Origin: Heliopora coerulea
Lineage: Eukaryota > Cnidaria > Anthozoa > Scleralcyonacea > Helioporidae
DNA: 64,000 bases
NCBI GenBank assembly: GCA_030142905.1
Contig: JASJOG010000079.1
Location: forward strand, 1,168,501 to 1,232,500
Reading direction: 5' to 3'
Shown here: piece by piece, positions 43,937-55,189 of the stretch
Layout of the letters: the number at the start of each line of letters is the position of its first letter
Numbering within the stretch: the first letter of the stretch is position 1
Translations under genes and position numbers: made by a program
Notes under the pieces: generated by a model
The model's database searches: none
What the model saw: only the letters and a program-made list of their open reading frames with translations
What the model was told of the DNA's origin: nothing

Positions 43937-44650
43937 TTATTTGCTCAGGTAAACTATTCCATAGTTTAGCTCCGTCAAACAAAAAGCTTTTTTCATGTTA
44001 TTTGTACGCGGTTTTGGTAAAGAAAGTTTAAACGACGTATCACGTAGATCATAATCTGAAACTTCGCTTCTAAAGGTAAAGAGGTTTGAGAGGCATTTCG
44101 GACCCATGTTGTTCAATATTTTAAACATCATTTTTGACTTTGTCCTTTTCCTTTGAACTTTCAAAGGTTCCCAATTTAATGCGTGCAGAGCAATCGAGTG
44201 ATCTACATCATTACTCATATTTGTAATTATTCGGGCAGATCTGTTTTGCAATTTTTGAAGTCTCTTTGATTGGGTTTCACCAAAACCATCCCATACTTCA
44301 CAACAGTAGTCAAAGTATGGACGAACAGTCGAATTGGACACGGATAATAGTGAATCTTTGTCAACGAAATCTTTTAAGCATCTAAGGGCTGATATTCCTG
44401 AAGTTATTTTTTTACAAATACAGTTAGTGTTGTTTTTCCAAGACAAGTACTGATCAATTATTACCCCAAGAGTTCTACATTCATTAACTTGACTGATTGA
44501 TTTGTCATCGATTTTAATACTGGGTAGTGAATTTGATATACTCTTCATCATTGGCTTAGATCCAATGATCATAAATTCAGTCTTTGCCACATTCAGGCTA
44601 AGTTTGTTGACGACTAACCATTTTTTGAGGGTGTCTAAGTCAGAGTTCAT
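43937..44650 (-). pseudogene. LINE-A RT thumb and C-terminus
   Basis: 237 codons: LKKWLVVNKLSLNVAKTEFM, TLGVIIDQYLSWKNN, YFDYCCEVWDG, LQKLQNRSARII and the C-terminal MMFKILNNMGP...PKPRTNNMKKAF. These are standard post-YADD segments of CR1/L2 LINEs. A frameshift near 44655 separates it from the RT core. Confidence 0.85.
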
Positions 44651-44658
44651 TGCGATCT

Positions 44659-45390
44659 CTACATCTGCAATTGTTTCCCGCTTGTCGTCAAATTAGTGTC
44701 ATCCGCAAACAAGCAGGGTTTTGAATTTTTAAGACAATGAGGCAAATCATTGATATATAACAAAAAGAGTGAAGGTCCCAGAATCGAGCCTTGAGGTACG
44801 CCACACTTTATCTTTCTTTGGGATGAGAGACACCCATTAACCTGGCAAACTTGGCTGCGGTCCCAGAGATAAGATTTTAAGAGAGCTAAAGCACTTTCTT
44901 TTATTCCATATGCCTTCATTTTACTAAGTAAAATTTGATGGTCTACAGTATCGAATGCTTTTTTCAAATCGATAAAGACCACCAGGTTAAAGAGCCTTTT
45001 ATCAAAATTCATATACCAGTTGTTCGTACAATCCAATAGAGCCGAAGCTGTTGAGTGGAATTTTCGAAAGCCAAATTGATTTTCGCTCAAAATATTATAG
45101 TCTGTTAAGTATGTGTACAATTGCTCATATAATATTTTTTCGAATACTTTGCTAATTGTTGGCAGGATCGAAATTGGTCTGTAGTTACCAGGCAAATTTC
45201 GACAGCCATTCTTAAAGAGAGGAAGTACTCTGCCCACTTTCCATTCCGAAGGAAATGAACAAAGTGTCATAGCCTGATTAAGGATATAAGTCAAGCTGTC
45301 CGAAATTACTGGCGCAGCTATTTTGAGAATTTTCGAAGAGATGTTATCTATACCAGTGACTTTATTGGCAGGGAGGTCAAGAATCTATCA
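44659..45390 (-). pseudogene. LINE-A RT core
   Basis: The frame from about 45390 shows LPANKVTGIDNI, NYRPISILPTISKVFEKIL, NQFGFRKFHSTASALL, VVFIDLKKAFDTVDHQIL, CGVPQGSILGPSLFLLYIND and the FADDT catalytic box (near 44705). These are RT motifs of CR1/L2-like LINEs. It follows the SGNH fragment with no endonuclease in between. Confidence 0.85.
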
Positions 45391-45614
45391 CAAACTATCT
45401 CCACTACTATTTAGGTGCAAATAAGAACCATTCAGAAAATGTTTGTCAATGCAGCTATTGTCAATGTAAGAAATATTGTGTTTTTGGCACAGAATTTGCA
45501 ACAAATTATTGAAATTGATGATTTTATCATTATTAATCTTCCCATCATACCTCCTGATTATGCTGGAGACTGCAACATTTTCTGCAAAGGCTTTTACTTC
45601 TTCAATCAGCTTTT
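45390..45614 (-). pseudogene. LINE-A SGNH/esterase-like fragment
   Basis: About 75 codons with VSSIIRRYDGKINNDKI, LLQILCQKHNISYIDN and a C-terminal HLNSSGD segment, like the end of SGNH hydrolase domains found in ORF1 of some CR1/L2 LINEs. The N-terminal catalytic Ser block is absent. It abuts the RT core directly. Confidence 0.6.
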
Positions 45615-46413
45615 CAAAGTTAAACATAACGAAGTTTAACGGAAAGCCGCATGATTGGGTACGATTTTCTGGTCAGTTTGAGGCAATGGTTGACTCGCTA
45701 AACGTCCCTGCAATCACAAAGTTCTCCCATTTGAAAGAGCTTGTAGAGCTGCATATTAGAAGCGCTATTGATTGCCTTCCGTTTACCGAAGAAGGTTATA
45801 ACCGAGCGATAAAGTACTTAAAGGAGAAATACGGTCACCCGAGTGAAGTTGCTGGCTCGTACTTTCCAATATCATCGAGTTGCCATTTATTACAGAGCGA
45901 GACGTGCCTAAGATACATAGATTCTACGAACAGCTGTTGTTCAATGTTGAAAGTCTCGAGACGCTTGGGAAACTTGATACTATTGAAGGCACAACCTATT
46001 ATGTTGTTAAAAGGTTAGAAATCGTAAAGCCTGAATTAGTTGTCCATGTTAAAACCAACTGGAGAGATTGGTCGTTTAGAGATCTGGTTGAAGCGTTGCG
46101 TAAATGGACGGAGATAAACGTTATAGTCAAAGCGCGAAAGCAGAATAAAGAGAGTCTAAATAATCGTTCCCCCGGTGCGCGCGCTTTCACGTCTCGTGAT
46201 ACCGAAGTAAAGTGCGTTTATTGCGAAAGTATAGAGCACAAGGCCATTTCTTGCGATAAGGTGACGGCGCCAAACGAAAGAAAGAAGATTCTCGCTGAGA
46301 AACGTCTTTGTTTTAACTGTGCGATTGGCCAACATGTGGCTAGCGGTTGTAAAAGCAAGATTTCATGCCAGAATTGCCAAAAGAGACATCACACTTCTAT
46401 TTGTCGATCATGA
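45615..46413 (+). pseudogene. BEL-2 Gag C-terminal part with zinc knuckles
   Basis: The frame resumes with LNITKFNGKPHDWVRFSGQF, the DUF1759-type Gag region, and a frameshift near 45870 moves to a second frame with IHRFYEQLLFNVESL. Knuckles: CVYCESIEHKAISC (46210-46252) and CFNCAIGQHVASGC with CQNCQKRHHTSIC (about 46309-46405). A TGA at 46411 lies before the protease, in frame. Confidence 0.8.
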
Positions 46414-46950
46414 TCCGAAATTGGATTAACCGCCAATGTCATCAATGCGTCTGTAGTGCATCCGGTAGTGATCGTGCAAATTAAAGGCCGGAAATTTCGC
46501 GCTCTTTTGGATAGCGGCGCAAGCAACTCGTTTGTATCAGAGACTCTGGTAAATCTCGTGGGCGGGCAAGCTGTTAAAACGAGCTCGCGTCAAATATCAA
46601 CCCTAATGGGCACTACGACGACAAAAATGTCACAATACGATCTAAACCTCGAAGCGCTAAAGGGTGGGTTCTCTTTGAAAACTCGCGCAACCATGATCAA
46701 AAAACGCGAACTGTTAATGCTGGACAACCCACACATCAAAGAGAGGTTTGAAGCTCATCAACACTTGCGCGACATCGAATTGGAAGACCAACCAACGAAG
46801 GAAAAGTTACCTGTGCATATCATTCTTGGTGCGAACGAGTACGCTAAGATTCGAACATCTCAAGTGCGAATCGTTCGTCAAGGGGAGCCTGTCGCTGAGC
46901 TCACTCGATTCGGATGGGCCCTTATGAGTCCTAGTCCGACCCGGCTGTAG
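46414..46950 (+). pseudogene. BEL-2 aspartic protease
   Basis: KFRALLDSGASNSFV (near 46489) is the aspartic protease active site with DSGAS intact. IILGANEYAKI and the FGWALMS motif (about 46822-46929) follow. It ends in a TAG at 46948. A shifted frame continues to the LINE-B insertion at about 46997. Confidence 0.8.
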
Positions 46951-47011
46951 GATGTTTGGCTGTGAATACTGCGATGGATCATGAACGATTGTGCTCTCTA
47001 GACATAGCATA

Positions 47012-47659
47012 ATGGCGGACGGTTTATATTCTGTGTGCTCCTACATTAGCCCTAAATCTAGCCTTCCTGGTACTAGAAATACCGAGAATAAGGTAAATTT
47101 ATCTTCAGTAAATCGATTCTTACTAAGTGTTGATGGTGAACTGACTTGGCATGGCAACCTTGAGGAGCTAAAACAGTTTATTGATGAAGAGCTGAAGCTC
47201 TCGCCCCGGAAGTGGTCGTCTCCGGGAGGCGAAACTAAATTATTCGTCAACAAAGATATAAAACTCAAATGGCATGGACCAAACAGTAAGAAAATAACAA
47301 TTATGAAAGACGCGAACTGCCACTTCGACCGCATTGTGGATATATACACTGTGGTCGCGTGTTCATCCGAAGATGCGAAGTCAGATAATGGCACCAAACA
47401 CGTGCGAAAAGAAGAAGGACGGCTTCGAGGAGAAACTTGTTGGAAATGTTTACAGAACGAGTCAGAAATAAAGAGCATGAAGCAGGAAATATCGAACATT
47501 AACAATCTGATTAATAAACTAATCAAAAATCAGCAAGGAAGCATCTCACATAGCGATGAAAAAAACCGAAAGATCGAAGTCGAAGACGTCCTGACAATAA
47601 TGAAGAAAGTTAACAAGATGGCCGACGAGCTAGAGCCACTAAAAGCTGAAGTGGTATAA
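47012..47659 (+). CDS. LINE-B ORF1-like protein
   Basis: 215 codons from ATG 47012 to TAA. N-terminal part: Ser/Lys-rich with two FLLSVDGELTWHG- and IKLKWHGP-type segments. Cys pair CWKC near residue 145. C-terminal coiled coil (EIKSMKQEISNINNLINKLI, then a second helix to the end). This coiled-coil ORF1 plan is usual in LINEs for RNA binding and trimerisation. No stop or shift inside. The start is chosen because it is the first ATG after the insertion junction. Confidence 0.65.
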   Translation: MADGLYSVCSYISPKSSLPGTRNTENKVNLSSVNRFLLSVDGELTWHGNLEELKQFIDEELKLSPRKWSSPGGETKLFVNKDIKLKWHGPNSKKITIMKDANCHFDRIVDIYTVVACSSEDAKSDNGTKHVRKEEGRLRGETCWKCLQNESEIKSMKQEISNINNLINKLIKNQQGSISHSDEKNRKIEVEDVLTIMKKVNKMADELEPLKAEVV

Positions 47660-47691
47660 ATTGCACAGGACACTTCAAATATCGGCGGCTA

Positions 47692-47743
47692 GTGAGTCAA
47701 TCAATGATATTGAAGTGAGTCAATCAATGAGTCAATCAATGAT
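47692..47743 (+). repeat. Short GAGTCAATCAATGA tandem repeat
   Basis: Three copies of a 14-bp unit, one separated by a short spacer, at the internal deletion junction of LINE-B. Confidence 0.75.
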
Positions 47744-47754
47744 AGAAAGCAAAA

Positions 47755-48006
47755 ATGATGTTTAAAATATTAAACAAGATGGGGCCAAGTTGCCTCCATG
47801 ACCTATTTACTTACAAAAATAAACTTATAAATTATGATCTTCGTGATAGCCACAGCTTAGTTCGTTTGCCGAAACCTCGTACTAACAATATGAAAAAAAG
47901 CCTTACGTTCGATGGATCTGCCCTATGGAACTCCTTACCAACTGACCTAAGAGAAAGTAAAACACGCCTCTCTTTTGAAAGAAAAATTGCTGCTTATCAT
48001 TTTTAA
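47755..48006 (+). pseudogene. LINE-B ORF2 C-terminus
   Basis: 84 codons: MMFKILNKMGPSCLHDLFTY, RLPKPRTNNMKKSL, GSALWNSLPTDLRES and a final AAYHF. It aligns with the end of LINE-A. RT and endonuclease are deleted. Confidence 0.8.
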
Positions 48007-48219
48007 ACACAAAACCTGTAAATATACAGTGCGCATTTTGTAAACAATCGTGCGGCATATTACTATTAGTCTTAGCTTAGATTCTCTATTTGTACTATAT
48101 CTTTTATATATTTATATGTATGTTATTGTAATTATACTTTTTACACGCCCATCGTGGAAACCAGCTCTGCTGACGATACCAGCGTGGGTAAATAAAGTTT
48201 TTCATCATCATCATCATTC

Positions 48220-49435
48220 ATCTCTCGATGTTCTTGGCCTAGCTGACGCACCCTCCGGAGACCAAGGCGTTGTTTATCAGGAGTTTCGTGAACAGTTGTC
48301 GAGAAATCCTGAAGAAGGTTGGTATGAGGCTGCCCTACTGTGGAAAGGCGATCATCCACCCCTACCCAACTACCTGAACGGAAGTCTTCGTCGTCTTCAG
48401 ACCCAAGTTAGAAAGGTACGAAAAACCGGAAAAATCGGAGAGTACGACAAGATCATTCGGGAGCAACTCGAGGAGGGAATTGTGGAACGAGCTCCGAAAG
48501 AAGTTAATGGCAGAGAATTCTACATGCCACACCGTGCGGTGATCAGAGAAGGCGCAGAAAGTACAAAGATGCGAGTGGTCTACGACTGTTCTGCTCGTTA
48601 TGGTGAAAGATCCCCGTCCTTAAACAATTGCCTCGATATTGGTCCACCTCTCCAAAACAAGCTTTGGGACGTGTTGGTACGCGGACGATTCCACCCAGTG
48701 GCATTAGCTGGCGACCTAAAGAAAGCCTTTCTACAGGTACGTGTTAAAGAAGAACATCGTGAAGCCTTACGTTTTCATTGGTTGCGTTCTGTCGATTCAA
48801 GTGAGGTCGAAGTTTTACGATTTACACGGGCGCTGTTTGGTCTTGGGCCTTCTCCGTTTCTGCTTGGGGGAGTCATCGAACAGCATTTGGTGAGTTGGAG
48901 AGAGAAACGTCCGGAGAGCGGAGCAGAGATTTCTCGAAGCATGTACGTAGATGATCTGATGTCTGGGGCTAGCGACGTCCCTAAAGCACAAGTTCTAAAG
49001 AGTGATGCTACCGAAATATTCGCTGATGCTTGTTTCCAGCTTCACAAATGGCATTCTAACGCACCGGAGTTAGAGGATCAATGCAACAAGCCAGAAGATG
49101 ACGAAGAAACTACCTACGCGAAGCGACAACTTGGCTCCACTGCTAATGAATCCAAACTTCTTGGATTGGCTTGGAATAAACAAAAAGACACGGTGAGCGT
49201 GATGTTTCCTAAGGAGAAAACTATCCCAACGAAACGAGGGGTCCTGGGTAAATTGGCTCGCGTCTACGATCCTCTTGGGCTGGTGTCGCAAACAACTCTC
49301 CAAGGCAAACTGATTTTCCGAGAAGCTTGCGAGAAAAAGATCCCCTGGGACGCAAATTTACCTGAGAAACTAGCCACGCTCTGGAGAAATCGGAATCCTC
49401 CTTACCAACGAGCATATCCACAAGACGAAGCTTAG
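48220..49435 (+). pseudogene. BEL-2 reverse transcriptase
   Basis: About 405 codons: VLGLADAPSGDQGV start, IREQLEEGIVERAP, TKMRVVYDCSARYG, LAGDLKKAFLQVRV, TRALFGLGPSPFLL, and the catalytic MYVDDLMSG (near 48942). The connection domain VYDPLGLVSQTTLQGKLIF follows. It is open throughout but lacks its own start because it is part of a polyprotein. It ends at TAG 49433 through a frameshift. Confidence 0.85.
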
Positions 49436-50221
49436 CTGCTTATCAAGAGCCTATAGATGCTGTGGAATTTCATGCATTTGGCGACGCAAGTGGGCGTGGA
49501 GTATCGACAGCTGTTTGCGCAGTGGTAAGTCAAGTGTCTGGAGTTACTCAAGGGTTGGTAGCTGCGAAATCCCGTCTTGCGAAACAAGGTCTCACCATCC
49601 CACGTCTGGAATTGGTGAGTGGTCATATGGCGTCGAATGCTGTTGACAATGTCCGGCGAGCACTGGAAGGATTTCAGGGTTACTTCGACCTACTGCTGGC
49701 TGGATAGTACCGTGGCGTTACACTGGATTAATGGTGGCGGGAAGTATCGTCAGTTTGTTGCAAATCGTGTCCAGAAGATACAGGAGCACAACATCGATGC
49801 TTGGAGATACGTACCAACGGCGGAAAATCTAGCGGATATTGGAAGTCGAGGCGGATCGGTTCTAGACTCTGAGTTGTGGTGGAATGGTCCGAAGTGGTTG
49901 TCGAACCATGAACTCTGGTCAACTAATCATGTGACCAAAGAAAGCCCTGAGTCTGCTGCGGAAGCCAAAGTGATTAAGGAAGTGTTGGCGGTTGTTTCTG
50001 TTGACGAACTGGATGAATTCGACAACTTGCTGGGGAAGTTTAATCTGAAGAAATCGCTTCGAGTGTTGGCGTGGATATCAAGATTCGTACGTTCGTGTAG
50101 GGGAGACAAATCCGTCGGGCCTCTTATTACAGCGGAGTTAGAAGAGCAAATGAAATGGTGGATCCGCAGAGTCCAACAACGTGCCAGAACGTCCAACAAA
50201 TTCCATGACGAGCTGCTGTGA
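49436..50221 (+). pseudogene. BEL-2 RNase H region
   Basis: Two overlapping frames: EFHAFGDASGRGVS, IPRLELVSGHMAS in one, and WLDSTVALHWI with VPTAENLADIGSRG in the other. These are the D, E, D, D RNase H motifs. The frameshift is near 49700. A TGA at 50219 interrupts the frame before integrase. Confidence 0.85.
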
Positions 50222-51544
50222 CTCAACTTGCAAGAGAATGGCAAGGGAGTTCTGGAGTGTCGCGGGCGGATTCAGGGGAGCTATCCGATCTATATTCCCG
50301 ACGAATGTGAATTAGCCACGAAACTGGTGGAACAAGCTCATCTTACGACCTTACATGGAGGTTTAGGGTTGACCGTTTCAAAGATACGCGAAGACTACTG
50401 GATTCCTCGCCTGCGTCGACTGGCAAAACGCGTCATTAAGTCTTGTAACGGTTGCACGAGGTTTCGAGCATGTGCCCTCGCTTCGCCTCCTCCTAGTCTC
50501 CTTTCTAAAGACAGGACCCAAAGTTCTACAGCGTTTGAAGTGGTTGGCGTTGATTTTGCTGGTTCGATCCGGTATCGTCGAAAAAAGGGAGTCGAAGGGA
50601 AATCGTATTTGATCCTCTTTGCGTGCAGTTTATCTCGTGCTCTTCATTTGGAATTGTTGCTAAGCTTAGGGACGGTTGAGTTTTTCGGAGCGTTCAAGCG
50701 TTTCATTGCACCTCGTGGCCGACCGACCAAGATCTATTCCGACAACGGGAAAACGTTCTTCGCCGCGGCCAAGTGGTTGAAGAAAGCAATGGGAGATGAA
50801 CAACTCAATGAATTTCTCGCTGATCAAGGAATTTCGTGGCAGTTCAACCTTAGCAGAGCGCCGTGGTGGGGAGGTCAATTCGAGCGACTGGTTGGTGTGT
50901 TCAAAGGGGCGTTATACAAGACGATAGGATATGGCCTGCTCACTTACGCGGAGCTGTGCGACGTTGTTCTCAACGTGGAAGTGGAACTCAACAACCGACC
51001 ACTGGATTATGTTGAAGACAATCTTCAACTTCCCATCCTGACACCTGCATCTTTCTTGTACCAGCGACCTAACAGAATTCCAGAGTTGGAGCCATGGAGA
51101 GTGGAAGCAGACCTTCGTAAACGAGCAAAACACCTACGAGCATGTAAGGAAGCTTTGTGGAAACGATGGAGTTCTGAGTACGTAAAAGCCCTCGGAGAAA
51201 GACACAATTGCAACCGGAAGGTTAAGTCTCCTAAACTCAGTGTTGGCGATGTTGTCATAGTGCGAAGTAAAGAAATGAATCGAGCAAAGTGGCCACTTGG
51301 TATCGTTGAGGAGTTAATTACTGGAAAAGATGATGTGGTACGAGCCGTGAAGTTGCGCGCTGGCAAGTCCTACTTAGAACAACCCATTCAACACCTTTAT
51401 CCCTTGGGGCTCTCCTGCGACAAACGAGCGACCCAAGAAGTTGTCCTCAGCCCTGAAGCACTACCCTTTCGCCCGAAGAGAGATGCTGCCTTTGCTGCTG
51501 ACTTGAGAAACAATGACATTTTTCAAAACGAACAGGACTATTAA
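50222..51544 (+). pseudogene. BEL-2 integrase
   Basis: An uninterrupted 440-codon frame. The HHCC zinc domain is complete (H...TTLHGG, then CNGC, about 50340-50460). DDE residues: VDFAGS (near 50549), YSDNGKT (50737) and GGQFERLVG (50872). A DUF5641-type C-terminal domain spans about 51235-51410. It ends at TAA 51542. It looks intact, though the polyprotein is not. Confidence 0.85.
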
Positions 51545-51605
51545 GTGATTACTATTTAGAACTAGCATAAAGTTTCCGTATTGCATGTGATACCTTATGG
51601 TTTCA

Positions 51606-51617
51606 CATGGGGGAGTG
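51606..51617 (+). promoter_or_regulatory. BEL-2 polypurine tract
   Basis: ATGGGGGAGTG directly before the 3' LTR. Confidence 0.7.
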
Positions 51618-51679
51618 TGTCGGAAACTGTTATTATTTTAGCACATTAATTAATGGTTAATTTAGAATAAACATTTGGG

Positions 51680-51712
<33 letters not shown>

Positions 51713-51932
51713 GGGAACATTATAATTGACAATTGATTAATTGACATTTATTAGCGCGTGCGTAGTTTTTTAGTTAGTGTGTCCTGTTACCGTAGCGAAG
51801 TGCGGAGTTCGAGTTTGATTGTGACGAAGAGACTTTTAGATATATATTTTATTTCTTTGTGTTCTGTGTTATTTCAATTGGCGTTTGTGAACGTGTTGGG
51901 CTTACTAAAAGGATCGAACCCCTTTTCCCACA
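51618..51932 (+). repeat. BEL-2 3' LTR
   Basis: 315 bp from TGTCGG to CCCACA. It has a longer (ATT)n run than the 5' LTR. It is followed by AAAC (51933-51936). Confidence 0.9.
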
Positions 51933-51936
51933 AAAC

Positions 51937-51968
51937 GAGCAAGCTAGATCAAAATGTCAATAAAATTG
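51937..51968. other. Right part of original palindrome spacer
   Basis: 32 bp unique sequence between the AAAC duplication and the inner end of the right arm. Confidence 0.75.
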
Positions 51969-51998
51969 TAGCATTTTGTGGTTGAAATTTCTTTACTA

Positions 51999-52811
51999 CA
52001 CTGAAATCCCGTTATACGGCCACCTCGTTAATACAGCCACCTCTCTATTACAGCCACATTTTTTGTCCCGGCAAAACGGCCATACATTTTCTTATATGAA
52101 AACTCCGTTAATGCGGCCAACAGCCACTTTGTGAAATTCCAAAGAATATGATCCTTTAGAAATTGACCTCGTTTACGTGGCCGCTCAAGTCAAATGTGCA
52201 TTCCGAAGGACAGATTAGTGATCAACAAAAGCATATTTTGAGAAACAATAACGATTTTCTTTTTTAATTGAAAAAGTCTGTGACATGCGATATCGTTGAC
52301 TTTTAAAACAGCCATTTCATTTCCAAAATCAGGAATATAATACCACCCCAATTAAATGACAAAGGAAAATAAAACTTGGCAAACAATAACATCCGTAAAA
52401 TTGCAAAATGATGAAGTTATTGTACTTCCACTAAAGAAGTCAATCGAAAGTCAGAGATCTTTTTTCAAAATTCTGTTGAAAGGTAATGTATTAATGAAAG
52501 GAACATGCAAAATTGGAGCGCTTAATTGGGTCCTTTGTTTTGAGGAGGACAATGTGTATAGGAGATTGTTTCTGTTTATAAAATTTTGTTATGTTTAATA
52601 TCCTATTGTGTATTTCCGTTCCGATTAAATTACCTCTGCATTCCGAATGCTTAAGAACTGTTGTTTAGAAATGCAATTGTGATATAACTGCCATAACATC
52701 ACTTAAAAGAAAACAGCCATGAAATTTGACCCTACCCCCGTTAATACGGTCCACTTCAGTATGTCCAGATACTTACTACCCGTTGGTGTCCGTATTAACG
52801 GAGTTCCACTG
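51999..52811. mobile_element. Pogo/mariner-like MITE, right arm
   Basis: Mirror copy of 41963-42775, 813 bp, with the same imperfect TIRs and no indel. I noticed essentially no substitutions. Confidence 0.6.
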
Positions 52812-55082
52812 TGTTTAAAAAGACCGATATGTTATATATACATTTACAACCTTTCCTGAAATTCCGCAAGGTATTTCGCTTCATGTAAGAATTGTTTTAA
52901 ATTTAAAAAAAGCTTGAACGACCTCAGTATCTCATTGTCTTGTTTCTATGACACAATACAACATTTAAACTTTTTGTACTTCATTCAAGACTGCTTGCGC
53001 AATGCTATTCCGTAATATTTGCGCTAATTAACCAACTACTCTAAAAATCAAAATATAGTGGATTTCTAACACACTACTGTCAATTGGTTCAAAGAGCTTT
53101 AAGAAAAAGCTAAATTCCAATTTATAAGGAAATTCTAGCTATCACAACAACACATTCAATGAGATGGCTGTATCATACGGAAACAAGTCATTGTTTACAC
53201 TTTTTCGACTTACTCTTTTTCAATTGTTTTACTCTGCTTAAGGAATCATTTACACGATACGATGGTCGTATACGATTGTTCTTCCTGGGGGTATGTATGA
53301 TTTTCTCCCTGGTGAACAATTCTACTTCAGATTCTTTTACTAATATGGCAATTCGTTCTGGAAACCCAAGCGAGGAACTCAGATGCATCATCGCAAACAA
53401 TCGTATGCGGCTTTCGTATTGTATAAATCGGCCCTTACCTCAAATAACTTTATACTCTTCAAGTGTACAAAGGTCTCGGGCCAGAAAGTGCTAACAATTA
53501 CTGTCTCGATAAAATCTTTTGGCTCGGAACCCGACTTTCATCATTTTACTATGGCTAAATGTCGGACAATTTGACTTGTCAAGGGGAGACGTCTCGAACT
53601 GGAAAGTCTTAAACATGGAAAACGGATTTTCGATAATAAGTGTCAGATATTTCAACCTATTTTGATTTCTTATTGGAATCTTGGAAGCTACATATCCTGT
53701 TATTAATGTAATTTTTCTCATAAGTATTATGATTAAGTACTCTCTCAGTTTGCCGTCTGGGTTCAGAGATTGGCGCCAAACACTGAACAGACTAGAATGA
53801 TATTATTACCATGGTCTCTCAAGAGTAAAAATCAAAAAACACTATCAGCAAGCAAATATGAATCAATGATGTAACGAGAGCTACTTGTCAACAGAAAAGC
53901 AGTTTAGGGCTGGCGGTATTGTATTTTTGATTAGATTTTATATCGAAACAAGTGTCTTTTGAATAGCTCTTCTGCCACGGAAATCGACAAATACTAACAT
54001 GCCTTTGCTATTAATAAACCAGCACCTCATGCAAGGTAAGAAACAGAGGATAATTATATAAATGTAAAGTAGCTTGAGAAAGGTTAAACACCTCAGCTAC
54101 TAACCAAACGTGAGTAAGACAAATCGAGTAATGGAGTGAAAGACAGGATAACAAGCTAGCTAAAGCCCCATATTAGAGTCCTTGTCAGGGAATATCAGCT
54201 TCCTGCACGGATACAAATCAGAAACGCGGAATTTTTTAAGCCATATATTATAATCCTTCTTTGGATGGGGTAGCTTTGCCGACCCACTCAACCTACAACT
54301 GGGTTCAATACGACAGAGTTTTGCAACCATTCCAGTTTTCCTTCTTCTGCCAAGCTAAACACCAAAATTGTTGATTCCAAAGACCTCCTCTATAGACTCT
54401 TAATTTTATTTGCACGCGCAGTGCTATTCGTGAGAGAATTAATGTTGAACGATATTGGTTTTTAGGTGAGCACAGATGTGCAAAATTGAAATTTTATTAG
54501 TCAGCACCTTCACTTCATACTCTCCACTTTGATGTTCCGTATTAATAAGTACACCCTATCAATACTGCTACATATTAGCAGCTACCGATATGGCTTTCGC
54601 AAATGGATTAAATTTTCCCTTCCGTTCCAGCAATGAAAAGAGTTTATCGACCAAACTTTATCGAGAAATATCTTCTCGATTAGCGGAGGTCATGTGTTCG
54701 TTATTTAATGATAATAAAGGACATTATTAATCAACGATTAAAGCTATTGAAGAGCTTTTAAACCAAAATAATCAGATGTTTAGGTAGATACATTTGGAAT
54801 TGCGTTGCGATTATCAAATCGGGAAGTTGAATTTGATTTCATTATAATATCGAAGTGGAACCTTATAATATAAAGCAAGTTACAAAAGTTACAGTAAGTA
54901 ATTGGACGTGTTTGTCAACCAAAAGACATTCGTTCAAACTAATTTGTATATTCATTTCTGGTTTTGATACACAAACAAAAACTATTTCATGGCACTCCAA
55001 AGCCACTATTGACTGTTTCCCGAACGAAAAGCAGAATAAAAGTAATACCGAACAGCATACTCATAACCGGCACGAATTGTTT
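52812..55082. other. Right arm inner stretch, nothing recognised
   Basis: Counterpart of 39697-41962. No gene supported. Confidence 0.5.
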
Positions 55083-55117
55083 CTGAAGATGGTTTTGATG
55101 AAATCGAAAATTGACAG
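55083..55117 (+). ncRNA. Hammerhead-like relic, right arm
   Basis: Mirror of 39658-39696: CUGAAGA core, G/U-rich helix II, GAAA. Confidence 0.4.
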
Positions 55118-55189
55118 AAAAAACTGAGGTTGTTATTTATTTAATCAGATTATGAATAATAGATTTTATTGGCTGGGAAAATTAACAGA

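Larger units (their letters stand above)
43651..45614 (-). mobile_element. LINE-A: CR1/L2-like LINE inserted in BEL-2 gag
   Basis: Minus-strand LINE with a 3' tail ATCATCATCATCAT (complement at 43651) and a coding order SGNH-like domain then RT then C-terminus. The endonuclease is missing, so there is an internal deletion. It interrupts the gag frame. Its C-terminus matches LINE-B. Confidence 0.8.
46997..48219 (+). mobile_element. LINE-B: internally deleted LINE in BEL-2 pol
   Basis: Plus-strand insertion with an intact ORF1-like frame and only the last 84 codons of ORF2, then a 3' tail AATAAAGTTTTTCATCATCATC. BEL-2 sequence on the two sides (CTCTAGACAT and CTCTCGATGT) looks like a diverged target duplication. 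Its 3' 300 bp matches LINE-A. Confidence 0.8.
42851..51932 (+). mobile_element. BEL-2: BEL/Pao LTR retrotransposon in the palindrome centre
   Basis: Two LTRs (42851-43150 and 51618-51932), a primer-binding site, gag, protease, RT, RNase H and integrase, and a polypurine tract, flanked by AAAC on both sides. Two LINEs are nested in it. Frameshifts and stops disable it. Confidence 0.9.
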
